NCBI GenBank assembly: GCA_031262585.1
Contig: JAISHK010000001.1
Location: 153,882-217,881 of the forward strand
Length of the DNA: 64,000 bases
Direction: 5' to 3'
Origin: Endomicrobium sp.
GTDB taxonomy: Bacteria; Elusimicrobiota; Endomicrobiia; Endomicrobiales; Endomicrobiaceae
Part shown: positions 28,476-37,782 of the stretch, one piece after another
Position numbering within the stretch: position 1 is the stretch's first letter
Layout: the number at the start of each line of letters is the position of its first letter
Translations under genes and position numbers: made by a program
Notes under the pieces: generated by a model
Seen by the model: only the letters and a program-made list of their open reading frames with translations
Told to the model about the DNA's origin: nothing
The model's database searches: none

Positions 28476-28826
28476 TTATCTTCTTAAACCTTCAGCTTCT
28501 TCTTGACACCTAATGCAATATCTTGTCCATGGAATTGCATCTAATCGTTTTATAGGAATAACACTATTACAATTTTCACAACAACCATAAGTGCTTTTTT
28601 CTATTTTGACCAATGAATCATCTATTGCACTTAAAGTTATTTTATCATTTGAGGCAATCTCAAAATATATTTCTTTTTCACTATTTTGACTGGCTGTATC
28701 TATTTCATCTCCAACATTTGTATTCAAAGCAGCAACCATTCTTTGAGAATTTCCTGTTTTATTCAAAAGCTCTGTTTTTTTTTGCATTAACACTTTTTTA
28801 AACATTGTTAAATTTTGTTTATTCAT
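28476..28826 (-). CDS. DksA/TraR-type zinc-finger protein
   Basis: The 116-residue protein has an N-terminal coiled coil and a C-terminal four-cysteine zinc finger: Cys83-x2-Cys86 and Cys104-x2-Cys107 (CENCNSVIP ... YCIRCQEEAE). It belongs to the DksA/TraR family that modulates RNA polymerase through the secondary channel. The acidic coiled-coil tip is shorter than in E. coli DksA (151 residues). The gene is 11 bases after the decarboxylase stop. Confidence 0.88.
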   Translation of the reverse strand: MNKQNLTMFKKVLMQKKTELLNKTGNSQRMVAALNTNVGDEIDTASQNSEKEIYFEIASNDKITLSAIDDSLVKIEKSTYGCCENCNSVIPIKRLDAIPWTRYCIRCQEEAEGLRR

Positions 28827-28837
28827 TACTATCTCCG

Positions 28838-30307
28838 TTAATTTGTAAAAATTTTAACTGTCTTTAACATTTCCGTTTCCTGCCCACTTATCCTTATATC
28901 TTTTGACATATCCATGAGATAATCACATATTTCTTTCGTAATTCTTTCGCCTGGAATTAGAACTGGAATACCAGGTGGATAAGGTGTAAGTATCTGAGCA
29001 GCTATATGACCTACTGCCTTTTTTATACTTACTCTTTTAGTACTATTTGAAAGAAATACTTCCCTAGGTTTCATAACCATTTCAGTAGCAAGTGATGGAA
29101 TTTTTAATATCCAATTTTTTTGTTTACCATGATACTTTTTACTTATATCCTCAAGAGCCTTAACAAAGACTTCAACATCCGTTTTATTTGAACCTTCTCC
29201 CATAATAGCAATTAAATTAAATAAATCTGCATAATCAAGTTGTATATTATAGTCTCTAGTCAAAATATTTTCGATTTCATAACCTGAGAGACCGGTTTTT
29301 GTAATATTAATCGTAAGTTTAGTAACATCCAAATCAAATCCTAACTTCTGTATGTCTTGACGACCAAAACATTTCATTAAAGCTATATTTTTACTTATGT
29401 AACTACGTCCCCATTCCGCTGCTTCAATAACTCTATCAAATTTTTTTTTACCTTGTAGAAACACTTGTCGCCTTGCTAAATCAATAGTTGCCAACATCAA
29501 ATAATTGGGACTGGTCGTCTGAAGCATTGAAACTATTTTTTTAACCTTGTTAAAATCAATTAACATTGAATTAAAATGCAAAACAGAACATTGAGATAAC
29601 GCTGATAAAATCTTGTGTGTAGACTGGACACACATATCTGCACCAGCCTCAACTGCAGATTCCGGTAATTGTCTGTTAAAATGTAAATGGGCCCCATGAG
29701 CTTCATCAATTAGAATTACTTTTCCTTTTTTATGACACAAATCAACAATTTTGCTTAATTCAGTAACTATTCCATTATAAGTAGGACTTGTGATAAACAC
29801 AGCTTTTGCTTCCGGATATTTATCAAGTGCTTCTTTTATTTGATCATAGGTCGTATTAAAAACTAGATCTAACTTCTGATCTATTCTAGGTTGAATCCAT
29901 ATTGGCCATACACCAGACATTATAATCCCAGCCATAACTGATTTATGAGAATTTCTTGAAACTATTATAGAGTCACCTGGCTCACAAGCCGCAAGAAACA
30001 TCGCCATATTACCAACAGACGTACCATTCACAAGAAATAAAGAACGCTTTACTCCATACGCTTGAGCCATCAAATATTGAGCTTTTTTTATAGCACCTAC
30101 TGGATCGTGCAAAGAATCTACTTCATTAAAAACAGTTACATCAAATTTATAAATTCCTTCACCTGTATAATTTTTAAGCTCTTTATCTATGCTTCTTCCA
30201 TTCTTATGTCCAGGACAGTGAAAAGATACCACATCCCTTCGTGCGTGAGACAAAAGAGCTTCGAAGAGGGGCACTTCAAATTGATCTTTATTTAATTTTT
30301 TCTTCAT
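28838..30307 (-). CDS. Orn/Lys/Arg decarboxylase family, PLP-dependent
   Basis: The 489-residue fold-type I decarboxylase has FHCPGHKNG near 29-37, DEAHGAH at 201-207 and the PLP lysine in STHKILSALSQ (Lys232). It lacks the N-terminal wing domain of the inducible E. coli enzymes, so it is the short biosynthetic-type member, most like the SpeA/Cad group of Firmicutes. Likely product is a polyamine precursor (agmatine or cadaverine); the substrate cannot be fixed by eye. It starts the operon with dksA-like and mscS genes, just downstream of tRNA-Val. Confidence 0.9.
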   Translation of the reverse strand: MKKKLNKDQFEVPLFEALLSHARRDVVSFHCPGHKNGRSIDKELKNYTGEGIYKFDVTVFNEVDSLHDPVGAIKKAQYLMAQAYGVKRSLFLVNGTSVGNMAMFLAACEPGDSIIVSRNSHKSVMAGIIMSGVWPIWIQPRIDQKLDLVFNTTYDQIKEALDKYPEAKAVFITSPTYNGIVTELSKIVDLCHKKGKVILIDEAHGAHLHFNRQLPESAVEAGADMCVQSTHKILSALSQCSVLHFNSMLIDFNKVKKIVSMLQTTSPNYLMLATIDLARRQVFLQGKKKFDRVIEAAEWGRSYISKNIALMKCFGRQDIQKLGFDLDVTKLTINITKTGLSGYEIENILTRDYNIQLDYADLFNLIAIMGEGSNKTDVEVFVKALEDISKKYHGKQKNWILKIPSLATEMVMKPREVFLSNSTKRVSIKKAVGHIAAQILTPYPPGIPVLIPGERITKEICDYLMDMSKDIRISGQETEMLKTVKIFTN

Positions 30308-30324
30308 TATGTATCATTTAAATA

Positions 30325-30398
30325 TGCCCGATAGAAGATTCGAACTTCTGACCCCTTCCATGTCAAGGAAGTACTCTAACCATCTGAGCTAACCGGGC
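30325..30398 (-). tRNA. tRNA-Val (anticodon GAC)
   Basis: The 74-base gene starts GCCCGGTTAGCTCAG, has anticodon stem CTTCC/GGAAG around loop TTGACAT (GAC), T-loop TTCGAAT and acceptor end ATCGGGC plus discriminator A. It lies 18 bases upstream of the decarboxylase start and 36 bases downstream of tRNA-Cys, so the two tRNAs are probably co-transcribed. Confidence 0.95.
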
Positions 30399-30434
30399 AA
30401 TATACAACACATTCATTGTGTACATTTAATTCTA

Positions 30435-30506
30435 AGGTGCGGGCCGGAGTTGAACCGGCGAATAACAGTTTTGCAGACTGCTCCCTTACCACTTGGGTAC
30501 CGCACC
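30435..30506 (-). tRNA. tRNA-Cys (anticodon GCA)
   Basis: About 72 bases, with acceptor GGTGCGG paired to CCGCACC, anticodon loop CTGCAAA (GCA), T-arm CCGG-TTCAACT-CCGG and discriminator U73, an identity base of tRNA-Cys. First of the Cys-Val tRNA pair. Confidence 0.94.
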
Positions 30507-30734
30507 GGAAAACAACTTCGGAGTATATAAAAATAATATTATTAAGTCAATATTCAAAATTTTAATTTATGTCAAAAACCAAAAAATATACGCAATATTA
30601 AATTTCAATATATACATATTTACAACTACACATATTTAACATTCTAATTAATCTAACTAATCCACATCTATACCCAAAATAGTAAAATATTGCTATAATG
30701 AAGATGTTTACTTACTTTAAATTCAATAATGAAA

Positions 30735-30805
30735 GGGGCCATAGTTAAATGGGAGAACGTATCGTTCGCAACGATAAGGTGTGGGTTCGATTCCCGCTGG
30801 CTCCA
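30735..30805 (+). tRNA. tRNA-Ala (anticodon CGC)
   Basis: The gene starts GGGGCCATAG and ends CTGGCTCCA; the acceptor contains the G3-U70 pair that defines tRNA-Ala, with discriminator A73. The anticodon loop is TTCGCAA (CGC), reading GCG. Its D-arm stem is TTAA-type (weakened compared with the usual GCTC), a sign of drift. A TATAAT box lies about 36 bases upstream (30694-30699). It is the only plus-strand tRNA here. Confidence 0.92.
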
Positions 30806-32797
30806 CTCTGGAAATTAATTGTAATTCTAATAAAAAAAGTAAAAATCTTACAACCTTTTGCAAACATGTTATTTTCTTAATCAGAGCATAAGCTTACAAC
30901 AGATATTAATGTTGTATAATACTTATAAGATTGCAATACTTACTCTGTTATAATCTGTAAGTTTTGATGTTCTCACATCATCTGAAAAAAGTTGATCCAA
31001 TTACTGCTTCTACTTTATTTTTACTTTTATGCCATAAACTTCCGATAGTTTATATGCCTAAATTTAAAAAACCATCAAGATTCAAATTCTCGATATCTAA
31101 CTTTTAATTCTGTATTAGTTATCTTTATACTCCAATCTTATAAATAATGTAATTGGTCAAAACTTAAAATAAAACCATAAATTTTATCATCTACTTCATT
31201 TATATTTACAAACTTTTCCAATACATGAAACAATAATTTTTATTAGTTTTAAAATACGCTTCAATAACATTCATACATAATATTAACAAACTGCACGAGA
31301 GCATATGTTAATCTTTCTTATTCCTAAACAATAAATAAGATGGGAAAATTAGTCCTAGATTATTTACAAATAATGACTTTAAAAATTGAGTAGCTTTATT
31401 TCCACTAATTTTATTACAATTTTCATGTAATTTTGCAAATCGTCACTGTTATATTTATAATTCTCTAGATCATTAAACACATTAATGTTTACATAAATTT
31501 TTGCACCATTTATTTTTTTGTTAACTTCAAATTATACTTAAAAAATTAAGATATATGATAAGGATTTTCATTAATTTTTAAAATATTATAAATAACAAAT
31601 ATTCCATTACTTTTAATCTTAAATAAAGAAATATTTTGTTTTAATTCTTGTGTTCCTAAGGACTTCGTTTTTACTATTTCATCCTCTAAGAAAACAATAT
31701 CTTCTTTAACATTTGATGTAAAAAACATCTACAACACACAAAATAATTACACTCTCTAGTTTTTGTTTCTTTGTAATTCCATTTTTCCTTATATGATAAT
31801 CATTATTAGCTCATCTCTATAATTTGCATGTCTAGTCAATTATCTGAATATTTAATTTTCTATGCCATGCTACAAATTTAACAATTCTTAGACTAAATTA
31901 TTAACAAAATATTCTGAAAATTTTCCATGCTTAGCATCACTCTTTTTATACCCTATACAAAAATAGACGTTCTCAGGCACCTTCAAATTTATCATTTGGA
32001 TTACCAAAATGAACGAACTCTTACAATTTTATCTTTTCCCAAAGAAAAAGTTCCAATCAAATTCTACGTAAGAAATAATAAAGATAACGACTATAGTATA
32101 CCTTTTACTTGCAATAGTAAACCAATCCATATTCTCTCTTTTAGCTAATGTGAACTAGACACATTATTTATTACGCTCTTATTACACTACCCCCAACTGA
32201 AAGAGCTTCGCCAGTACAATATCATCTTTTTTCTCTGTATTTCTTTACAAGTTTTTCCATTAACTGCACTACTTCTTTTGTTGCATTACGTCAGCTCTAC
32301 AAAGTAATATATAAAAATTATATTAAATAAAAATAGATTTACCAGTTTAGAATCATTTTGTAACCTTGGCACCATTATTAATTCTCCAAACATCAATTGT
32401 ATTCATTAATATACCTATATAATATGAGATTTGATATATATCTCATCACTGTATATAATGTTTATTTCTAGATAAGCATAATCAGCAAGTTGCGAATCCA
32501 CAAACAATACAATATACATTAAAATTATTTAAAAAAGGAAACTTTTTATTAGCAAACAATACTTGTATAAACAGCTCTTTTTGCACAAACTGAACAATCT
32601 TTGACAGAATGCAAAAAATACATTGATAGTTAAACCATTATCATCAGAATGTGTAATAAAAACGCCACCATTAACAACTTATACTTTATTTTACTTGTCA
32701 ATTATCGAAAAATCATAATAAAATTTTTACTTTATTTTTCAATCCATTCTACTATAAATGATCAAATAAACTATATCTTAAAATATTTCAATGTAAA
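30806..32797. other. 2-kb spacer with decayed minus-strand genes
   Basis: No intact gene. A frameshifted minus-strand remnant lies at 31379-31728 (listed). Upstream of it, about 31880-32040, are further minus-strand pieces in two frames (HFGNPNDKFEG, then VPENVYFCIGYKKSDAKHGK), reminiscent of a short beta-barrel or surface protein. The rest (30806-31370, 32150-32797) is featureless. Confidence 0.4.
31379..31728 (-). pseudogene. Unidentified frameshifted gene remnant
   Basis: Sixty codons open from ATG (MFFTSNVKEDIVFLEDEIVK ... IKSNGIFVIYNILKIN) end at a stop, and about 15 bases on a second frame continues for 50 codons (NGAKIYVNINVFNDLENYKY ... MKIVIKLVEIKLLNF). Both have low stop density for this composition, so a single gene with a frameshift is likely. 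No family recognised. Confidence 0.4.
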
Positions 32798-34894
32798 TTA
32801 CACACCTATTCTAAAAAACGAACCTACTTGAAAAATAATAAATGAAATTACCCATGCAAAAAACAAATTTCCACCCACAAGTAATAAAAACCATTTATAA
32901 TTTGATCCTGTCTCTTTAAAAAAAACTGATACAGAAGCGACACACGGCGTATATATTAAGCAAAAAATAAGAAAAGTCACTCCTTTAAGCGGAGACCAAT
33001 CTTTATCTTTTAAAATTCTTTCTTTTAAAGATAATTTACTCCCTGACTCATTTATAGCATAGATTGTCCCTAAAGTACTTAATATTAATTCTTTCGCGGC
33101 TAATCCTGCTATTAAAGCAATAGCTCTACTACCATCCATCCCAATAGGTTTAAACACTGGCTCAATAACCTTACAAATTCTTCCAGCAAAACTATATTGC
33201 ATTTGTAACGCTGCTTGTTCATTTTTACTAAGATTCTCATTAATAGGAGCTTTAGGATATGCAAATATAATCCATACTATAATTGACATAAAAAATATTA
33301 TTTTCCCAGTTTTACGAATATAAAGCCAACTCCTTTCCCACATTTTCAAAAATAAATTTTTAATTATAGGGATATGATAAGGTGGAAGTTCCATAACAAA
33401 ATGAGCAATTTCATTTTTAATCATTTTAAGGCTTAGAAATTTTGCTACGCTTAATGCAATAACTACACTTAAAAAATACATTAAAAACATAATAGTTACT
33501 TTATTAGTATAAAAAAAAGTATCAACAATTAAAGCAAATACAGGAAGTTTTGCACCACATATCATAAACGGAACAATAAACATAGTTACAAGTCTATCGC
33601 TTTTTGAATCTAAAATTCTTGTAGCAAAAAGACCCGCGACTGCACAACCATTAGTTGAAAGCATTAAAGGTATAAATGATTTTCCAGGAAGACCGAATCT
33701 ATTCATAATTTTATCCATTATAAAAATAGCTCTAACCATATATCCACAATCTTCAAAAAAAGCTATAGAAAAAAACATAAACAATACAAGAGGACAAAAA
33801 CCTAAAACACTCCTGATTCCACTAATTACACCATCTATAATCAAAAATTGCAAATGTCCTTCAGGAAGAAGCAATGTTACAACTTCTTCAACCCATTTAA
33901 AAAATACACCTAACAAATTTATTATAGGGGAAGAACAAACAAAAGTAAATTTAAAAATTATGTACATCATAAAAATAAAAATAAAAATTCCTAGATACTT
34001 GTTAAGTATAAAAGTATCTATAATTTCAGTTATATTTATTTTCTTTTGTTTATACGTAGTTTTAACAACAGTTTTTACAATAAAATTTGCAAATTTGTAA
34101 CGCCTTTCAGCCAGTTCCATTTCAACACTTTTTCCAAAATGCTCTTCAATATTACGTCTACTTTTTTTAACCTGATTTAAAATATTATACTTATCAATAT
34201 TGATATTTTGAAATAATTTTAAGAAAGAAAAATTGTTTTCTAAAAGTTCAATTGAAATCCAATTTAATGGAAAATTTTGAAATCTCTGAAGTTGTGAATT
34301 TTTTGATATAAGTTTTTTTACATTATTAATTTCTTTTCTTATAGTATCTCCAAAAATTACTTTCTTTTTTTGTGAACTTAACAATTTTTTATTTTCTAAA
34401 AAAGAACTGATACAATTCAAAATTTCATAAGTCTCTATCTTTTTATTTGCAACTGTAGCAAATATAGGCACTCCTAAAATGTCAGACATAGCTTCTTTGT
34501 CTATAAATTTTCCATAAGATTCTAAAATATCAATCATGTTTAAAATTACTATAACAGGTATATTTAGCTCTACAATTTGTGTAAACAAATATAAATTTCT
34601 TTCAAGATTAGCAACATCAATAACATTAACTATAATATCAGTCTTCTCTTTAAATAAAAAATCTCTTGTTACTGCTTCATCATCAGAATATACAGAAAGA
34701 CTATACGTTCCAGGCAAATCAACAAAATTAATATTATGTCCTTTAAAACATTTTAAACCTTCTTTTTTTTCTACTGTAACCCCGGGATAATTTCCAACAT
34801 ACTGATTAGAATCAGTTAAAATATTAAAAATCGTAGATTTGCCACTATTGGGATTACCTACAAGAGCTACTATAATATTCTTACTTTCTCTCAC
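32798..34894 (-). CDS. feoB: Ferrous iron transporter FeoB
   Basis: The 698-residue FeoB has an N-terminal G domain (G1 GNPNSGKST at 13-21, FVDLPGTYSLS near 56-66, NMID near 119), an inner-membrane part with Gate motifs (GCAVAGLFATRIL, PFMICGAKLPVFALI) and about eight to ten helices. It imports Fe(II) through the inner membrane. The start is GTG with AAGGAA upstream. It follows feoA by 4 bases. Iron serves the many Fe-S enzymes in the window. Confidence 0.96.
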   Translation of the reverse strand: MRESKNIIVALVGNPNSGKSTIFNILTDSNQYVGNYPGVTVEKKEGLKCFKGHNINFVDLPGTYSLSVYSDDEAVTRDFLFKEKTDIIVNVIDVANLERNLYLFTQIVELNIPVIVILNMIDILESYGKFIDKEAMSDILGVPIFATVANKKIETYEILNCISSFLENKKLLSSQKKKVIFGDTIRKEINNVKKLISKNSQLQRFQNFPLNWISIELLENNFSFLKLFQNINIDKYNILNQVKKSRRNIEEHFGKSVEMELAERRYKFANFIVKTVVKTTYKQKKINITEIIDTFILNKYLGIFIFIFMMYIIFKFTFVCSSPIINLLGVFFKWVEEVVTLLLPEGHLQFLIIDGVISGIRSVLGFCPLVLFMFFSIAFFEDCGYMVRAIFIMDKIMNRFGLPGKSFIPLMLSTNGCAVAGLFATRILDSKSDRLVTMFIVPFMICGAKLPVFALIVDTFFYTNKVTIMFLMYFLSVVIALSVAKFLSLKMIKNEIAHFVMELPPYHIPIIKNLFLKMWERSWLYIRKTGKIIFFMSIIVWIIFAYPKAPINENLSKNEQAALQMQYSFAGRICKVIEPVFKPIGMDGSRAIALIAGLAAKELILSTLGTIYAINESGSKLSLKERILKDKDWSPLKGVTFLIFCLIYTPCVASVSVFFKETGSNYKWFLLLVGGNLFFAWVISFIIFQVGSFFRIGV

Positions 34895-34898
34895 AATA

Positions 34899-35243
34899 CT
34901 ACTTCCTTTTTATCAATATCTTATCGGAAATTTTATTACTTAAAGCTATTTTCGATCCTTTTATTTTAACTATTATATTACCTATAGGCCCAATATTTCT
35001 AACAACTGTTAATCTTTCACCTGATATAAAACCTATCTCTATAAGTCTTAGTTCCAGTTTTTTATCATAACACAATATACTCTTAACTTTATAAGTACCT
35101 GGAACAGCAATATTTAGCTTAACTACATTACAGTTACTAAGGTAATTATTATTGAACTTATTAAATTTTTTTAGACGCGACAAAATCCAATATTTATGCC
35201 AATAATTGTAAATATATCTCACTATTTTTTTCACTAAATCCAT
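34899..35243 (-). CDS. feoA: FeoA-domain protein with N-terminal extension
   Basis: The SH3-like FeoA domain fills about residues 42-114 (LNIAVPGTYKVKSI, LRLIEIGFISGERLTVVRNIG, IVKIKGSKIALS). It is preceded by about 40 residues, rich in Lys, Tyr and Trp, not present in classical 75-residue FeoA. AAGGTGTTAAGATG supports the upstream start, so the extension looks real. FeoA is thought to regulate FeoB through its G domain; the pair is adjacent and co-directional. Confidence 0.88.
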   Translation of the reverse strand: MDLVKKIVRYIYNYWHKYWILSRLKKFNKFNNNYLSNCNVVKLNIAVPGTYKVKSILCYDKKLELRLIEIGFISGERLTVVRNIGPIGNIIVKIKGSKIALSNKISDKILIKRK

Positions 35244-36963
35244 CTTAACACCTTTTAAAAATTAACACAACCATTTTGTATTAATTAAAATATTATCATA
35301 ACCCCAAAAAAATGCGCATTCTCAATAAACTATTTTACCTTGTCTTATTGTCAATTGATTCGACAATCTATTTTTATATTCCTTGCTGTTTTTCAAAATA
35401 AATTCTGATTAAACAGAAATAATTCACAACTACAAATTTCAATATTATGTAATTATCAAATATTTTATCTTATCAATGTTATCTATTCTAACTGTATCAT
35501 TATTGCTAATAATTATTTCATAATCTACACTTTCTGACTTGCTATTATTATATAAAGAAAATGGTTTAAATTTAAATTAGTCATCTTTTTCACTCTGTTT
35601 GAAAAACTGTAAGTCTGAAGAAAATATATTTTAACACACCAAATCTTTCTTATGTTCATTAAAAAATAAAAAAACTATAATCCTAATACAACTATTAATA
35701 ACTTAATTTTTTATTTATAAAAACTCTTTTATTAACCCTAATAAAATAACAATCCAATCACACTAATCACAACACTTGTATAATACTCTTTATTTTAGAA
35801 TATCACAATATCTATATGTAATTTTTGTGAGACATACAATAAAGTGAGAGAAATTTATTAATAAAATAGATGATATTGATTAAGAATTTTACATAATAAA
35901 TTGTGACTAAAGCTTTATTTAGAACTTTAATAATTTCTAATTTATTGAATTTTCGTCCAGTATATTCTTCAGCAAAAAAGATTATAACAATGAAGATATA
36001 ATAATTACAAATATTGATGGACAAATATTACGATTAATAGTAGCAATAATTAATCAAGAAAAAGCAAAATGATTTTTAAATATTAAAGACATAAATCGCT
36101 ATGACGGAATGATTTTTTTATTTAAGAGACATAAAAATCTTATATTTTGGACAAAAGATACATGTCACTCTGTAGATATAATATAAATTAATAACAATAA
36201 AGTTATATAAGTTTTAGAAAATATAAAATCTAAGTCAAATATTAGTAAATACAATCTTAAAAAATATTTTGTTAACAAAAAATTGATACAGTTTTGAATT
36301 AAGTACTGATAAAGCAAAAAAATTAAAAGTGGTAATATTATAAAATTACAATCGAAGAAACAAAACGACAAACATTGATATAATTAAAAACAAATTTAAC
36401 AACATAAAAAAAAGAGAAATGAGATTTATTAAACAATACTTACCTCTGGAAATGAATAAACTATTGGAAAATATATCGCACTAAAAATTCTTTAAAAAAT
36501 AAATAAATTTTTTATAATTCGTTATTACAAATTTATAACAATGCCTCATACACTATTTATGGATAAATAATATCATCTAAATGTGTCAAATCCACGTGAT
36601 TTGTAATCTTTTACACTACAAACAAAACTTAATGTATTACTTAAATTTATTATATTTTGTCCAATCTTTTTTAAGTTCAACAGAACCTGTTGATACTAGA
36701 AAACTCGCTTACAATATTGATTAATTAACTATTGCAATATTTATACCACATAAACACACTACCAGAGTATCTTTGGATCTTATCACAGCATTATGTTCAA
36801 ATTTTTAATAATTGGATACTACTAAATGTAAATGTCTACTAAATTTTTATTTTTTATACGTTAAGCAAAAACACTAACATTATTAATAACACTCTGTTTA
36901 TTACGTTCATCCTCACCTAATACTTATCATAAAATCATTTCATTGTGTAATTTGAATTCTGTA
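35244..36963. other. 1.7-kb spacer containing a decayed DUF192 gene
   Basis: Apart from the plus-strand DUF192 remnant at 35950-36378 (listed), no supported feature is visible. A short plus-strand frame right after it (MRFIKQYLPLEMNKLLENI, about 36421-36483) may be part of the same decayed transcription unit. 35244-35940 and 36490-36963 hold only interrupted frames. Confidence 0.45.
35950..36378 (+). pseudogene. Decayed DUF192 (UPF0127) family gene
   Basis: One plus-strand frame reads a serine/phenylalanine-rich start like a signal peptide end, then GQILRLIVAIINQEKAK, stop, FLNIKDINRYDGMIFLFK, HKNLIFWTKDTCHSVDII, stop, INNNKVI, stop. Near the end LSTDKAKKLK and, one frame over, GNIIKLQ. This follows the DUF192 pattern (E-R-x-x-GLM, DGMLFVF, FWMKDT-x-x-PLDIIFI, AGTAKKLGIKVGDKI). 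At least three nonsense codons and one frameshift make it dead. Family recognition is by eye. Confidence 0.7.
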
Positions 36964-37749
36964 TTATTTTACAAAATCAACTGCATTTTGAAAAATAACT
37001 TTTCCCCAACCATATTTTTTATTAAATCCTTTTTTAGCTGGATGCTGTAGAGAAAAAATATATCTTTCAGGATGAGGCATAAGTCCAAACACATTCCCTT
37101 TGGCATTACACATTCCAGCTATTTGTTCTATAGAACCATTTGGAATTAAAGGATATTGAGGAATATCTCCATTTTTTGTAGAATACTTAAACACTACCTG
37201 TTCATTTTTATTTAAAGTAGATAAAAGTTTTTTGTTGGACGGGATAAATTTTCCTTCACCATGAGCAATAGGTAAACTGATAATATCTGGAAGATTTTTG
37301 GTCCATATACAATTGGATTCGCTATCGTTTTTTTTACATGTCTTTAAGTATACCCAACGACATTCAAATTTACCTGAATCATTATATGAAAGAGTAGAAC
37401 TTTGCCTAAAAACATCAGGTTCTGGAAGCAACCCCATTTTAACCAAAACTTGAAAACCATTGCATATACCAATAATTGGTTTGTTATCTAAAGCAAACTT
37501 TTTAATTTCATCGCCAAGTTTATTTTTAATTTCATTCGCAAGAATTTTACCAGAAGCAATATCATCTCCATAAGAAAAACCACCAGGAAAAACTAAAATA
37601 TCATATTTAGAAATTCTATCTTTTCTCTCAACAAGTGAACTTATATGTACTCGTTCTACAACCGCTTTACATAACTCAAAAGCAAACTGTGTTTCATAAT
37701 CACAATTCGTTCCTGCAGTTCTCAAAATCAATACTTTAACTTTTTTCAT
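36964..37749 (-). CDS. purQ: Phosphoribosylformylglycinamidine synthase, glutaminase subunit
   Basis: The 261-residue class I amidotransferase has the oxyanion segment FPGGFSYGDDI near 54-64, the nucleophile in GICNGFQVL (Cys96) and the His/Glu of the triad in MPHPERYIF near 225. It feeds ammonia to PurL in step four of purine synthesis. It is somewhat longer than the roughly 230-residue PurQ of Bacillus, with an insert around 130-160. It is the last gene of purC-purS-purL-purQ, 33 bases after purL. Confidence 0.95.
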   Translation of the reverse strand: MKKVKVLILRTAGTNCDYETQFAFELCKAVVERVHISSLVERKDRISKYDILVFPGGFSYGDDIASGKILANEIKNKLGDEIKKFALDNKPIIGICNGFQVLVKMGLLPEPDVFRQSSTLSYNDSGKFECRWVYLKTCKKNDSESNCIWTKNLPDIISLPIAHGEGKFIPSNKKLLSTLNKNEQVVFKYSTKNGDIPQYPLIPNGSIEQIAGMCNAKGNVFGLMPHPERYIFSLQHPAKKGFNKKYGWGKVIFQNAVDFVK

Positions 37750-37782
37750 ATTTTATCCCAAGCACTTAAAATCAAACAATTG

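Noticed and set aside
35812..36371. Two minus-strand ORFs of about 70 codons
   Set aside because: They are the antisense of the plus-strand DUF192 remnant and start at poor codons.
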